Part shown: positions 40,940 to 52,256 of the stretch, one piece after another
Layout of the letters: each line of letters opens with the position of its first letter
Numbering within the stretch: the first letter of the stretch is position 1
From: Turnera subulata
Taxonomy: Eukaryota; Streptophyta; Magnoliopsida; Malpighiales; Passifloraceae
Assembly: GCA_028386065.3 (NCBI GenBank)
Contig: JAKUCV010002211.1
Span: 62,001-126,000, forward strand
DNA: 64,000 nt
Direction of reading: 5' to 3'
The notes under the pieces: model-generated
Seen by the model: only the letters and a program-made list of their open reading frames with translations
What the model was told of the DNA's origin: nothing
Databases searched by the model: none
Made by a program: the position numbers and the translations under genes

Positions 40940-42612
40940 GGCTCATAATTAGTACTCCTGTACAAGTTAATTTGTTGACTTTTTTCCGTCACACACTCTT
41001 TTTCTTAGAAATTAGAATAGAATGTTGTACGTAGAATCTCAGAAACAAGGAGAAACGAACCAAACAAAGATAGAAAATTTCAAAGTCAGTTGTGTGTACA
41101 TTCTTGTACTAGTTAAATCATATATTTTTCAGTAATTCTTGGAAGACTTAAGTTTGAACTTTGAATACCAGTTCCTGTGTTTGGTTGTGTTATTAATGAT
41201 TATTATATATATATATGTATGAATGATTCTAGCTAGGGATCTACTTTCGAAGACTATTTATTTATGGCTAGATCTTTGTTTTCATACTGTTGTTGTCTTG
41301 TTTTGATTCTCTGGAGCAGTTAAATTTTGTCAGCAGGCATTTGATAAGACAAAAATTCCACATGCGACAGAGAGGAGGACACATGCTGGAAGTCAATTCG
41401 AGGGCTACATACATAATGAATTATGAAGACAGTGTGTACATCGATCATCCTCAATCTCCCAGAAATTTCTTGAGATCATGTACAGGTTGAAACTTCAAAA
41501 TAACTAGTCTTACTTTTTGATTACGATTTTAGACTTCAACCGATCTGGCAATTATGCCACAAGCAGCTGGTAAACTTGGGTCCAGTCCAGGTTAACTTCT
41601 TCGCAGCTTCCCATGTGGGGTAGCACATTCAAAAACTGTCAACTAAGCTGGCTGAAAAACAAAATTCAAGCAAAATATACATCTTTTGGGCCGGCGACTG
41701 ACAAAGTATTCATTAAAAACAATAAACAAAGATTACTGGATGTTAATTTAATTACTGGATTGATATAGGAAAAATTTAGGCCTATTATTATTACAGATTG
41801 TGCTTACAAATGTAGAGGGAGGGGTCTATATTTATACTCTTTTATTCCCCAGGAATTTCCACTGCTCATTACTTGGTCCCAATTTTCCAGGTTTTTTTTG
41901 GCTCAATTCAAGGGACAAAGCTACCATGGGAAGCTTTGGGTGTGTGTTGGAAAACTAGTGTTGTCTTTGGGCTTGCTTTGAGTGGGCTCCCCCTTATTAG
42001 GCTTGAGTCTGTCGAGTCCGCGGATAGTTTAGGTCATATCCATCAGTTGCCTGCGACATGTGGTCGCGTTGGCACCTCTCACGGTTTGTGGGGTTAATGG
42101 TCGTGGGTTCGAACCCAGAGAGTGTTGATTAGTTTAGTATTTAGATTAGGGTTTCCATATAACAAAAAAATTATTGTTAGTTGGTCCTAGGAGTGCAGTA
42201 GACAATTACTCGGTACAAAGATGGGATTTGAACTCTATATCACCAAGATGAAACAAAGATACTGGAAAACCGTAGCATCGCCTTCTACCACAAACTAAGG
42301 AGGCCACACCATTAGAGGAAAATTCTATACTGCACGAGTCCAGTTCTGGTACAATACTACATATATGTGTACAGGAAAAAAATATTAGGGCAGGCCTAAC
42401 CCATTTTTGGATCCGCCCCTGCATTCTTTGTACTTCTGTATTACACAGGGAAATGAAAGGAAAACTGACACTTATGATTTTGTAGACGTTATTTACTTTC
42501 AGATTTATTACAACAATTAAAACTTAATTTTCGATGATCGTTGTCTAAGTACACAATTAATTATTGACCTTTCGATGATCAACATCACAACTCGAAATGT
42601 TTCCACGGTAGT
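40940..42612. other. 3' flank and gene-poor spacer
   Basis: No gene recognised. It contains the SINE-like remnant described separately. From 42200 to 42424 there is a stretch with CAGGGGCGGATCC on the minus strand that looks like the end of a non-autonomous repeat common in plants; borders were not found. Confidence 0.4.
42048..42172 (+). repeat. tRNA-derived SINE-like remnant
   Basis: An A-box-like TGGTCGCGTTGG (42061-42072) and a B-box GGTTCGAACCC (42106-42116) stand at pol III spacing. An AT-rich tail ends in an A-run at about 42163-42169. The sequence does not fold into a complete tRNA. No target duplication was identified. Confidence 0.35.
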
Positions 42613-42614
42613 TA

Positions 42615-42889
42615 CTCTCTCCGTTTTTTTTTTATAACACGTTTTGGAGCTGTGCACACCCCTTAAGAAATGTATTTAATGAATTTAATTTCATCAAAAT
42701 ACTTACTTATATTGACAAGTTTAACCCTCAATAAATTTAATTAATTTTATTATTAGTAATAATCAGGTAAGGGCTAAATGTGGAAAGAATGGAAAGAGTT
42801 ATTTAAACCTTCATTGAAACTATCAAAACGACTTACAATTTAAAACAAACTAAAACTCCCAAAACGTCTTATAAAAAAAACGGAGGGAG
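42615..42889. mobile_element. Stowaway-type MITE
   Basis: Inverted ends CTCTCTCCGTTTTTTTT and, inverted, CTCCCTCCGTTTTTTTTAT are followed on both sides by TATAAxACGTTTTGG-like sequence. TA target duplications lie at 42613-42614 and 42890-42891. 275 bp, no coding capacity. Confidence 0.8.
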
Positions 42890-42989
42890 TATTTTATAGG
42901 AAATGATTAAAAAAATGTATTTATAGGAAATGATTAAAAAAATGTATCATATATTCACCCAAAAAGTATGAATATATATGGAGACATTA

Positions 42990-43295
42990 GGAGAAATTTT
43001 ATGGTGGGAACTCCTCAAGTTTGATTTGTTTAGACCCCTATTTATGTTAACAAATTACCTTTGATTGTTCGCTCTTTTCATTCTAGGGTTTATTTATTTC
43101 TCCAATTTATCTTATAGGTTACCATTCATCTCCTAAAATTTATATTATTTCCTTATTTATTGTGTATTATTTAGAAAATAAATCAACACATTCAATATAT
43201 ATATATATATGGTTTAATTATTCCTAACATAACTGAATTTAAAATCAAGTCTACAACTAATCAAATTTGGGGAGTCCCCACGATAAAATTTCTCC
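42990..43295. mobile_element. MITE-like element with 20-bp imperfect inverted ends
   Basis: The left end GGAGAAATTTTATGGTGGGA and the inverted right end GGAGAAATTTTATCGTGGGG are followed on both sides by ACTCC-C-AA-TTTGATT. Both flanks contain ACATTA, so a short target duplication is likely but not exact. 306 bp, AT-rich, no coding sequence. The superfamily was not determined. Confidence 0.6.
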
Positions 43296-45154
43296 AACAT
43301 TAGTACCAACTACCAAGTACTGGAAGGCTCAATATGTCATTTACAACATTTTGGATAGCAGAACTCATGTCATCATGTATGCAAAAATATAAGCACAAAA
43401 GTGTTGATTTGTTTTGACTTTTTCAATGACGGCAAATATATTCTCTCCGTCCCACCAAGCTGTGATTTTATAATTTTATGACTAAATCATCATTAAGAAA
43501 AAAGAGATTTTATGACTAAACAATCCTTAAGAAAAGAAAAAAATTAAAAAAAATAGGAGACGATAATTTCAAGAAAGGGATAGTATTGAAATGTTATCGA
43601 GTAGCAGCTGCTTATAATATCCCCTCAATCCCACTCAAGCTGGGATAGTAAGAAAAAAATTTGACATGTACCAAAAAAAAAAATTTGTCCCACCTAAGTT
43701 GGCGTTTTTAAAAATAAAGATAAACTTAATGCACTTTTTCCAATCAAGATAAAAATCAACATTCTTAAGGATTATTTTGTTTTTTTTTCTTCCTTAAGAA
43801 TACGCCGGTGATTACTATTGAAATCACACCATATATCCTTTTCTTCATTTGTTTTTAGAGTACTTTATGAGGCTTCAGCTTCATCCTTTAAAACCCAATC
43901 CAAGTACTCAACTTTAAAAGTCATACCTTTACAACATATATGTTTGGATTTTATTTTGGAACATAATTGACGGATATGGTTGAATTGAATTCTACAATAA
44001 ACATCCCACTCACGTATTGGGCATGTATAAGAAAAAAGTAATTTCAAAAATTTTATACTTTTCTATTTTCTTTTGTTTTTTATTCAAAAGTAGAATTCAA
44101 ACTCGACACTTTGATTAAGTCATGTACATGATCATGATGGTATGAGTATTACAAAAATCTTCTCTTTTCTTTTCCTAAACTACAAATAGATAAAGCTCAC
44201 AACTGATTTTGGAGAGAAGTTAATTAAATTTTAAAATTTCCCCCAAAAAGTTGGTAGTTAGTCCCTTATATCAGCAACTTGTTTAACTATGCGTGAAGTT
44301 TTATTATGTTACTCGAATTGCATCTAGGAAACATAAATTCCTTAAAATAAATAAAATATATTTCTTAAAAAATCTATAGAGAAAAGATGAAAGAACCTTA
44401 ACCCATTAATTTTTAGAAAACAACATCAAAAATTGAGAACACCCTCTGCAACAATCTTTTATCAACAACAATGAGTGTTTTTCCTTAGCTCTAAAAAATA
44501 TGTATTATGTGTGTGATGCCATGTAAATAACGAATTTCTGATTAGGGTAATCTCCCTCGATCTAAACTTTATTTCAACCAAAAAAGTAACGGATTTCTAA
44601 CAAGTGAAACAAATTAAAATCCTAATTTACCCAAAAACTATGCAAATTCTAATTAATATGTTGAATTCCTTTTTGGACCCGCTAGTTTGACGAACTGAGC
44701 AACGCAATGCTACTCCGAACATTAAGGACATGTGATGTGAGTACATTACCTATCATACCGTTCTGCTTGAAAAAACTAAAGAAAATACTTCTGATACTAT
44801 ATTATAATATATCGTTAAACTTAACAAACAATATCAATTTCGAAGCCATTATAATGGAAGGTGTATATATATAAGACGTGGCTGTTGGACTTGAAAGGAA
44901 TATATTTGGGTTTACCATATCATATAATTGGCAGTTGTACACAAAGGAAAGGAATACGTCCCCTCGAATCGTTTTCCTGCAATCTAAAAAAGATACGGAG
45001 GCGGACGTATATAAGATTTGCCACATCCAATGCGACAAATATTTATTCTGCCAATCTATATTAATAAATTACCTTATCATTCAGCAATTCAAATCAGCTC
45101 CATGCTTTTAGATCTTGGACATCTTTTTTTGTAGCTATGTACTAGACATATCAA
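43296..45154. other. AT-rich spacer
   Basis: No gene recognised. Parts at 43440-43860 contain CTCCGTCCCACCAAG and TGTCCCACCTAAG motifs, as in degenerate Stowaway-like elements, without clear ends. Confidence 0.4.
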
Positions 45155-45162
45155 TATATCTG

Positions 45163-48100
45163 GTGGTGCCCCGATTAGTGCCTCTGCTAGTCGAGCCTTT
45201 TCGGATTGTCTGAATGTGTGTGGATTAGTTGATCTTGGTTATGTGGGGTCTTGTTTTACATGGGAGCGTAGGGGAGTACGGGAGAGACTTGATCGAGCAA
45301 TTGCAAATTCTGACTGGCGTTTACGTTTTGATGAAGCAACAGTTCTTCACTTGCCTAGGACGAAATCGGATCATTCACCTCTATTGGTGCATCTGTTCAG
45401 GACTGGGTTGGATACTGGGGGGCCGAAGATATTTCGCTTTCAGAATGCATGGCTCCTCCACCGGGATTTCTCCCGTCTTATAGCTGATAATTGGCAATCT
45501 GAAGAGCCTTTGCAGAGTGTGACTGGTGCTCTGACCCAGGTTCTTCGAGATTGGAATCGTAATATTTTTGGGCATATTCTCAAACGTAAACGCAGATTGA
45601 TGGCTCGACTAGCGGGTATTGAGAGAGCTCGCGACCGGGGGGATTGTAGAAGACTTTGACGCCTTCAATGGTGCCTTAGAAAGGAATATGAGAATGTCTT
45701 GGCACAAGAGGAATTGATGTGGTTTCAGAAATCTCGTACTTCTTGGATTGCGTCAGGTGATCGCAATACCAAGTACTTTCATACTACTACTGTAATCAGG
45801 CGTCGACGGAACAGTATTGTGACTTTGAAGGCTGATGATGGTGTTTGGGTTTCTGATCCCGCAGTTGTCAAAGGTATTGCCGTCAATTTCTTTAAATCAC
45901 TTTATTCTGAAGAGGGTGTAGTCGCTTCGGGGCCTATCTTAAGAGGATGTTTTCCACAACTTCCTCCACCTCAGTTTGAGGAGTTTGCTCGGGCAGTTAG
46001 TGACGATGATATTCGGAAAGCTCTCTTTATGATGGGTGCCTGGAAGGCGCCCGGGTTGGATGGATTTCAGGCTGGTTTTTATCAAAGGCAATGGAGTGTG
46101 GTGGGATCATCTATCTGTCGTTTTGTGAAGGATGCCTTTGCTAAACGGTGTTTTGATGCTGAGGTGAATCGAACCTTATTGGTTTTGATTCCCAAAGTCC
46201 CGCATCCGGAGACTATTAAGCAATTTCGTCCTATAAGCCTCTGCAATGTGGTATATAAGTTAATTACTAAAGTTCTCGCTAATCAACTCCGGCCCCTCAT
46301 GGACTCTCTGGTTGGTCCTAACCAGGCCAGTTTTGTCCCGGGCAGACAGATCACTGATAATATTGTTATAGTGCAGGAGGCTATTCACTCCATGGGGTTT
46401 CGGTCACCACCACCTGGGTTTATGGCTCTGAAGATTGATCTTGAGAAGGCTTATGATCGAATACGGTGGGACTTTGTTTCAGATACGTTACAGGAGGTTG
46501 GCCTCCCGTCGGCTATGGTGGATCTGATTATGTTTTGTTTGAGCTCTTCCTCTATGCAAATTCAGTGGAATGGGTCTACAACAGAATCCTTTCAGCCTTC
46601 TCGGGGTATTAGACAGGGGGACCCTCTCTCCCCATATCTTTTTGTCCTTTGCATGGAAAGGCTTGCGCACCTTATCAATGCTTCGGTAGAGAATGGTTCG
46701 TGGCGCCCACTATGTTTTGGGGCTGATGGCCCTACTTTATCCCATATCTTCTTTGCTGATGATCTATTATTGTTTGCGGAGGCTTCTGAGGCTCAGGTTG
46801 AGACGATTCGCAGCATTCTTTCGTCTTTCTGTGCTGCTTCGGGGCAGAAAGTCAATGCTGAAAAGTCTGTTGTTTTCTTCTCTAAGGGGGTAGCGAATGA
46901 GGTGCATGATAGTATCAGTGGAGCACTTGGCTTTACTCGTACTCCTGACCTCGGCCGATATTTGGGGGTCAACCTGCTGCATGGAAGAACTACATGCTCT
47001 CATTTTTGGTTTATGGAGGATGCTTTGGACAATAAACTTGCCGGCTGGAAGGCTAAAACGCTCTCTTTTGCAGGGCGCCTTACACTTGCCCAGTCTGTCC
47101 TTCAAGCCTTACCTACATATGTGATGCAGACGATGAAGGTACCGGTCACTATTTGTGCTACCTTGGATCGGAAGACGAGATCCTTCTTGTGGGGATCCAC
47201 TGAGGTTCAGAGGAAGATGTCCTTGGTTAGTTGGGAGGAGGTGTGTAGAGGTAGGAGATCGGGTGGTCTGGGGTTGAGGAAGATGCATCTGCATAATGAG
47301 GCCCTGATTATGAAGCTAGCTTGGTCATTAATTTCGAGACCACATACCCTATAGGTCCGAATCTTGCGAGCCAAGTATGCTACTGGGGCCGGTTTGATTC
47401 CACAGGTGGAGAAGCGGGTACGGATGTCTCATATTTGGCGAGGGATTGTTTATGTTTGGGAGTTACTTAAGAAGGGTGTGCTCTGGATCTTGGGGGACGG
47501 CTCTTTGGTTCGTTTCTGGTCGGATGCATGGGTATTTGGGTTGCCTCCACTGTCTACTGTAGCCAGTGCTCCTCTTCTGAGTCATTGGCTGGAGCTCCCA
47601 GTTCTTCACTTTATCAATGAACAAGGCCAGTGGAATTGGGGGTTGATTGAGGATTATCTTCCTTCACATGCGGTTCTCAAAATAGCAAGCATGCTGCCGC
47701 CGTCTCCTGCATGTGGGCACGATACTGTTGCCTGGGCGCACGATCCGTCTGGTCTTTGCACAGCCTGTAGTGCCTTTCACACTTTGTGTCCGGCGAGTGT
47801 CGATACCCCCCTTTGGCAGAGATTATGGAAACTCAAGGTCCCCCACCGTATTTGCACCTTCTTATGGACAACGGCAAAAGAAGGTATCATGACAAATGTG
47901 CAACAGTGTCGGCGTCATATCGCGTTGGATAATAGCTGCCCACGGTGCCATATTTATTCGGAGTCTGCCCTCCATGCGCTAAGGGATTGTGCCTCTGTGG
48001 CGCAGTTCTGGCGTGAGCTCCTTCCTTCGCATTTAGTGCAGGAGTTTTTTGATCTCCCATTCCCGCTATGGCTTGAGTGGATTCTTGATAGTCGACGGGG

Positions 48101-48827
48101 GCAATCTTTGGATATGCCATGGGGGGTATTGTTTGCTACTACAGCTTGGTGGGTGTGGAAATGGTGTAATTCGCTTGTCTTCAACCAGGAGGATGGGCTG
48201 TCTCCCGGTAAGCATACCTTTATTCTGCAGCAGGTTTTCGAGTTCTCCAATAGCTTCCGATCTCAGGAGACAGCACTGGGGTCTTCGTCTTGTCGTCAAG
48301 AGGTGCTCATTAGCTGGAAGCCTCCTGCCCAGGGCTGGTGGAAGTTGAATGTTGACGGTGCCTGTTTGTCAACCTCTTCGAGGATCTCATGTGGTGGGGT
48401 GGTGCGTGATGTCCATGGTACTTGGGTGTCGGGGTTTACACACTATATTGGTGTTGGATCTGCTCTTTTAGCTGAGCTCTGGGGTTTGTTGGATGGATTT
48501 TCCATTGCTTGGTCTCTAGGCTGTCGGAAGCTTGAAGTGGAGTCCGATTCCAAGGTCGTGGTGGATATGGTGTTGGATAAGACATCGCACCATACGACCT
48601 ATGCTACTTTCATCACTGCCATTCGACAATGGATTAACCGGGACTGGGATGTGGTTCTTCGTCATGTATATCGTGAGGCGAACATGGTGGCGGATTACTT
48701 GGCAGGGTTAGGATCCTCTTATGATGTTGGTCTTCATTATTTAGATGTTTCTCCTGTTGAATGTTTGTCGCTCTTGAATGCTGATATTGGTGCAGTGGCT
48801 CGCCCACGATCTGTTCCTGTTTTATGA
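45163..48827 (+). pseudogene. LINE ORF2 remnant: endonuclease end, reverse transcriptase, zinc-binding RT region, RNase H
   Basis: One reading frame runs through, broken only by TGA at 45657-45659 and TAG at 47352-47354. The endonuclease C-terminal part has VDLGYVGSCFTWERR and TKSDHSPLLVHL. RT has LIPKVPHPETIKQFRPISL, QASFVPGRQITDNI, LKIDLEKAYDRIRWDF, GIRQGDPLSPYLFVL and the catalytic FFADDLLLF. The third segment has a zf-RVT-like WKLKVPHRICTFLW with CPRCHIYSESALHAL. RNase H follows with LNVDGACL, LEVESDSKVVVDMV and REANMVADYLAGLG, ending at 48827. The missing endonuclease start and two stops rule out function, but the small damage suggests a recent insertion. Confidence 0.92.
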
Positions 48828-48876
48828 TTTCCTAATAATAGGCCTTGAGCCAACCCTTTCTACCAAAAAAAAAAAT
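45163..48876 (+). mobile_element. LINE (L1-type non-LTR retrotransposon), 5'-truncated
   Basis: It starts inside the endonuclease domain and ends with ACCA plus an A-run at about 48863-48875. It is flanked by an exact 8-bp duplication TATATCTG (45155-45162 and 48877-48884). The 5' truncation, the A-tail and the target duplication are the marks of target-primed reverse transcription. Confidence 0.92.
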
Positions 48877-49058
48877 TATATCTGCTTAATTATTATATTT
48901 TCTTTTATTTATGGGAAGACAAATCTTTGGCTTCCTTAATTGTCTTTTCTTTTTTGTGCATAAAAATTCATCTTCGTATATTAAACCAACTTAAGTAGAA
49001 TCATCGTCTCCCTGCCATAACAGCTACGTTCCATTGCATTCGACACAATCACGTGTTT

Positions 49059-50439
49059 CCAGCATACAGTGTATACAACAGAAACTCTGGCTCAACAGCC
49101 CAAAATATAAATATTAGAAATCTGGCCCTCCGGCCCAATATCAAAACATATCACCCGAACCCGGGAACATTAATAACATCACACCCGGCCCAAGGCCCAA
49201 CAATAACAATAATCAGCACTGCGGAAGACTTTTAAAACTCACAAAGACACTGTATGCGACACTGATGCAAACTAATGGACCCAAGTCCTGTCCAAGGGAT
49301 AACGCCGCAGCCTGTCTGGAATACATCATACCTGAACCACAAATAACTCAACCTACGGGATGAAAGCCTGCAGGTGAAGGGTGAGTCCGAAGTGCCCACC
49401 GGGTAAAACCCACAAGCAAATATACACATACAAGCAACCGTAAATTTCCAAGTCACATCACCAACAATTAACTAAGGTTCTCACGAACCTTAAATACACA
49501 CTTGTGATTCTAGACACGCTATTCCAATTTTATTATCAGGGCCCCTATCACTAGTTAAATGGTGGCCGTCGCCTGGTAGTCAAGCTAGCTAGCCCGTGGA
49601 CCCCGCCCTGGTATCTCCACGTATAACTGGCACACACAGGGAGCAGACCCCAAGCACACTCTCCCCCAGCGCCTAAAATAATAATTGATACAGACAGGGA
49701 GCAGACACCAAGCACACTCTCCCCCAGCACCATAAATAAAAGACTACCATCTAGCTGTTCCAACATTTAACCGTGACGTACTAGATGTCTAAGTGTTTCC
49801 ATTTTTTTAATATTACCATTTTAGTCTTGATACCACAATACTGTTAACCAACCATCAACTCATTATCCCGAGCAGGCTCGCAGCCTCTCCGCTCGTCCAG
49901 ATAATTCTCAATACCACTTAACCATCAGATTCCACATAATAATGTTCCGGTACTCAAATCATGTCAATCTCACAGACAACAACAACAACGGTAAATTTAT
50001 TATCACTAACATCATCAACATCAAGAACAATCAACACTTATCACAACAACCATTCACAACCACAAGTATAGTATCATATCAGCAAACATCACACAAAGTG
50101 AACAAACAACAACTTGATATCACAGGCAGTATATAAATATTTACTTATCCTCACTTTTGCCGATTACTCAACTCTGAAGACAATATCCGGTCCGACGCCG
50201 GCTCCTTGGGAAACTACCCGATATCAAAACCTAAACAACAAAACAACATGCTCACATAAATGCACATAATCGGTATGCTATGATGCCAAAAATGGTAAAT
50301 TAAACCCCCTTCGGTTACGAAAAACGACGCCTGATTTACCTTGAATTAATTACCCAAGATTAATTCATTCGGTAAATCACTTGTATAACGACTTTTACAG
50401 TCCCGGTAAAAATACCAAATCTTTACCCGGGCTGTTACA
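49059..50439 (-). repeat. 3' LTR of element A, truncated and internally deleted
   Basis: Colinear with the right LTR from CAGCATACAGTGTATACAAC (49059; 53158 in the right LTR). It lacks the AT-rich, GC-rich and pyrimidine-rich middle: sequence jumps at about 50325 from the equivalent of 54350 to that of 55797. The last part of the LTR (sense 3' end, equivalent to 53081-53157) is missing or replaced. Confidence 0.85.
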
Positions 50440-50456
50440 GGCTACCCACCTTAAAA
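50440..50456 (-). other. Polypurine tract of element A
   Basis: On the minus strand CTTTTTAAGGTGGGTAGCC abuts the LTR start and follows GGAATTTCGGGGACGAAATT, the same layout as at 9988-10025 in the gag-pol element. Confidence 0.7.
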
Positions 50457-50583
50457 AGAATTTCGTCCCCGAAATTCCGTCATATCCGTGGGTCCTACCA
50501 AGATAAGCTTCTGGAATAGTCTACCAGGTGTCCAAACTCAACGCGAGATACCGCTTATATCCTTAAGCGACTTCTCCTCCGCT

Positions 50584-50590
50584 TATATAA
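50584..50590 (+). promoter_or_regulatory. TATA box ahead of ORFa (element A), antisense to the LTR
   Basis: CGCTTATATAAACCG lies about 40 bp before the ORFa ATG. Element B has CGCTTATAAATACC at the same place (61498-61505). The flanking CCTCATAA and ACTCACTCTCAGC blocks are shared. Confidence 0.55.
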
Positions 50591-50624
50591 ACCGAACCTC
50601 ATAATTCAGAACTCACTCTCAGCT

Positions 50625-51002
50625 ATGGACTCTCCATTCCGATCTCGAACTACCTCAGACTCCAAGGATGACAGTTACATCGGTGGTACTGCTTTCCTGA
50701 CAAGCTCCGATGAAGAACCTCCCAAGAAGCGGTCCAAGACCAACATCATCAGTCTGAAGGAAGATGTGGTGGTCTCCCCAAGACGGCGAGAGAAGCGTGC
50801 CAACAAGAAAACTGAGGATAGGAAGGGCAAAGCAACGGCTGAAAGCAGCACTCCACTGCAGACACTATCGCAGCTAAACGTCTCACTGAGGAAGGTCAGC
50901 TCGGCGGATATGCAGATAGAACAGGCGTGTGCGGAACTCTTTCCTCACATGAAAAACATCCAAAAACTTGTAAAAGACCTTGAGAAGCATGTAACTCAAT
51001 AG
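50625..51002 (+). CDS. ORFa of element A, 125-residue basic protein of unknown function
   Basis: Open frame from MDSPFRSRTTSDSKDDSYIG to KHVTQ. Visible features: a Ser/Asp-rich N-terminus, basic patches PPKKRSKT (33-40) and RRREKRANKK (53-62) that could be nuclear-localisation signals, a QTLSQLNVSLRKV segment, and a C-terminal helix-prone FPHMKNIQKLVKDLEKHVTQ. No known domain was recognised. It lies on the strand opposite to the LTR direction, 170 bp from the polypurine tract, with its own TATA box upstream and two AATAAA signals at 51037-51046 downstream. The copy in element B has exactly the same length and many substitutions but no net indel, which suggests it was under coding constraint. 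Expression is not shown. Confidence 0.6.
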   Translation: MDSPFRSRTTSDSKDDSYIGGTAFLTSSDEEPPKKRSKTNIISLKEDVVVSPRRREKRANKKTEDRKGKATAESSTPLQTLSQLNVSLRKVSSADMQIEQACAELFPHMKNIQKLVKDLEKHVTQ

Positions 51003-51036
51003 GGTACTTCTTCTCTGTATTGTAGAACCATTATGA

Positions 51037-51046
51037 AATAAATAAA
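51037..51046 (+). terminator. Polyadenylation signal of ORFa unit (element A)
   Basis: Overlapping AATAAATAAA sits 35 bp after the ORFa stop. Element B has the same GAAATAAATAAAACAAG at 61948-61964. This supports a complete antisense transcription unit. Confidence 0.5.
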
Positions 51047-51775
51047 ACAAGTTTTCTTTTTAAATCAAAACTCTTATGTTACGAAATCTCATGTTAAACA
51101 GAAAGGCAAAATATTTTAAAGCAAAACAATACCATCAAGAAGGAAAAATAAAATCAAACATAAAGATGTTAAAAACAGAACCAATAAAAGGAAGTAAAAC
51201 CAACATAAAGAAATTAAAAACCTAACAAAACTCGTTTTTCATGATCAGCGCTCATATCGGTCGTAAACATCCTCGATCCCGAGAAACGCAACATGCACAG
51301 CTAACGGTGATGTCTGTTTCCCTCGTGAAAAAGATGTCCGTTAACTCGCAAGGCGATGATCACGAGCACGTCCTGTGTCCCTCGAAATAAATGTTATCCA
51401 CTTGTTCACAAACTCCGCATGAGCCAAAAACGTCTTTCAGACATCGTATCCCTCCACGATGTCCAAACAGGTGTAACCTTGTCGCACATGCACTCTACTC
51501 GAGGTATGGTCCCATCAGTCTAGCCACAACGGTCACGGATGCATGTGATGAAAGATGTAGAAAATATAGAAAAACCATAAAAAGAAACGCCAAGGTGGCC
51601 AGGGCGATAGAAAATTGTGAGATGGAAAAGAGCTGAAAAACACTTGCGTTTGTAGCCCGAAAAACGTATAAAGTAATGAGGCAATAAATGAGGCAACGAC
51701 AAGATTTTCAAAAAGCAAAATCTTGAAGAATGAAAACGGTTTGGAGTTTTGTGAAAAGAATCTACTTTTCCTATC

Positions 51776-52094
51776 CCCGAAAAATATTTTATTTTTATTT
51801 TATTTTTATTTTATTTTTCTTATTTTCTTATTTTCTTGCCCTTTTTTTTTCTCTACTCCCCTTTTTTTTTCCTCTTTCTTCTTCTTTTTTTTTACTATTT
51901 TTTTTCTACTTCCTTCTCTTTCTTTTTTTTTTCTATTTTCTTACTTTTTCTTTCTTTTTTTTTACCGTTTCTTCCTTTTTTTCCTTCCTTTTCTTTTCTT
52001 TTACTTTATTTTTTTCTTCTTTTCTTTTCTATTTCCTTCTTCTTCTTTTCTTTTCTTTTACCTTTTTTTTCTCTTCTCTTCTTTTTTTTTTTTC
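51776..52094 (+). repeat. Long pyrimidine tract between ORFa and ORFb of element A
   Basis: About 320 bp of T-rich and C-containing sequence starting TTTTATTTTTATTTT, hence a polypurine run on the element's sense strand. In element B the same junction has only GAAAAATATTTAAAACTTTTC (62679-62699), so the tract was gained or lost as a block. ORFs in it are low-complexity artefacts. Confidence 0.85.
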
Positions 52095-52140
52095 GGGAAC
52101 AGGTGGGGTCTATACTTTGAAAAACAGGTAAACAATTTTC

Positions 52141-52149
52141 TATAAAAGG
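52141..52149 (+). promoter_or_regulatory. TATA box ahead of ORFb (element A)
   Basis: TTCTATAAAAGGC, 116 bp before the ORFb ATG; element B has TTCTATAAAAGGCG at 117 bp. The A-rich leader between TATA and ATG (AAAACAAAACACCAACGC-like) is conserved. Confidence 0.55.
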
Positions 52150-52256
52150 CAAAACAACGGAAAGCAAAAACCACAAAGCATCCAAAAGACAACAAAACGC
52201 TCAGGCAAAGAAAACACAATGTTCAAAAAACAAAACACCAACGCATCCAAAACACG

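Noticed and set aside
42055..42125. Possible functional tRNA gene
   Set aside because: A- and B-box-like motifs are present but no complete acceptor stem or cloverleaf can be formed; kept only as a SINE-like remnant.
51723..52145. Overlapping ORFs made almost only of Phe, Leu and Ser
   Set aside because: Translation of the pyrimidine tract in several frames; no protein signal. The same holds for 55195-55602 and 60864-61094.
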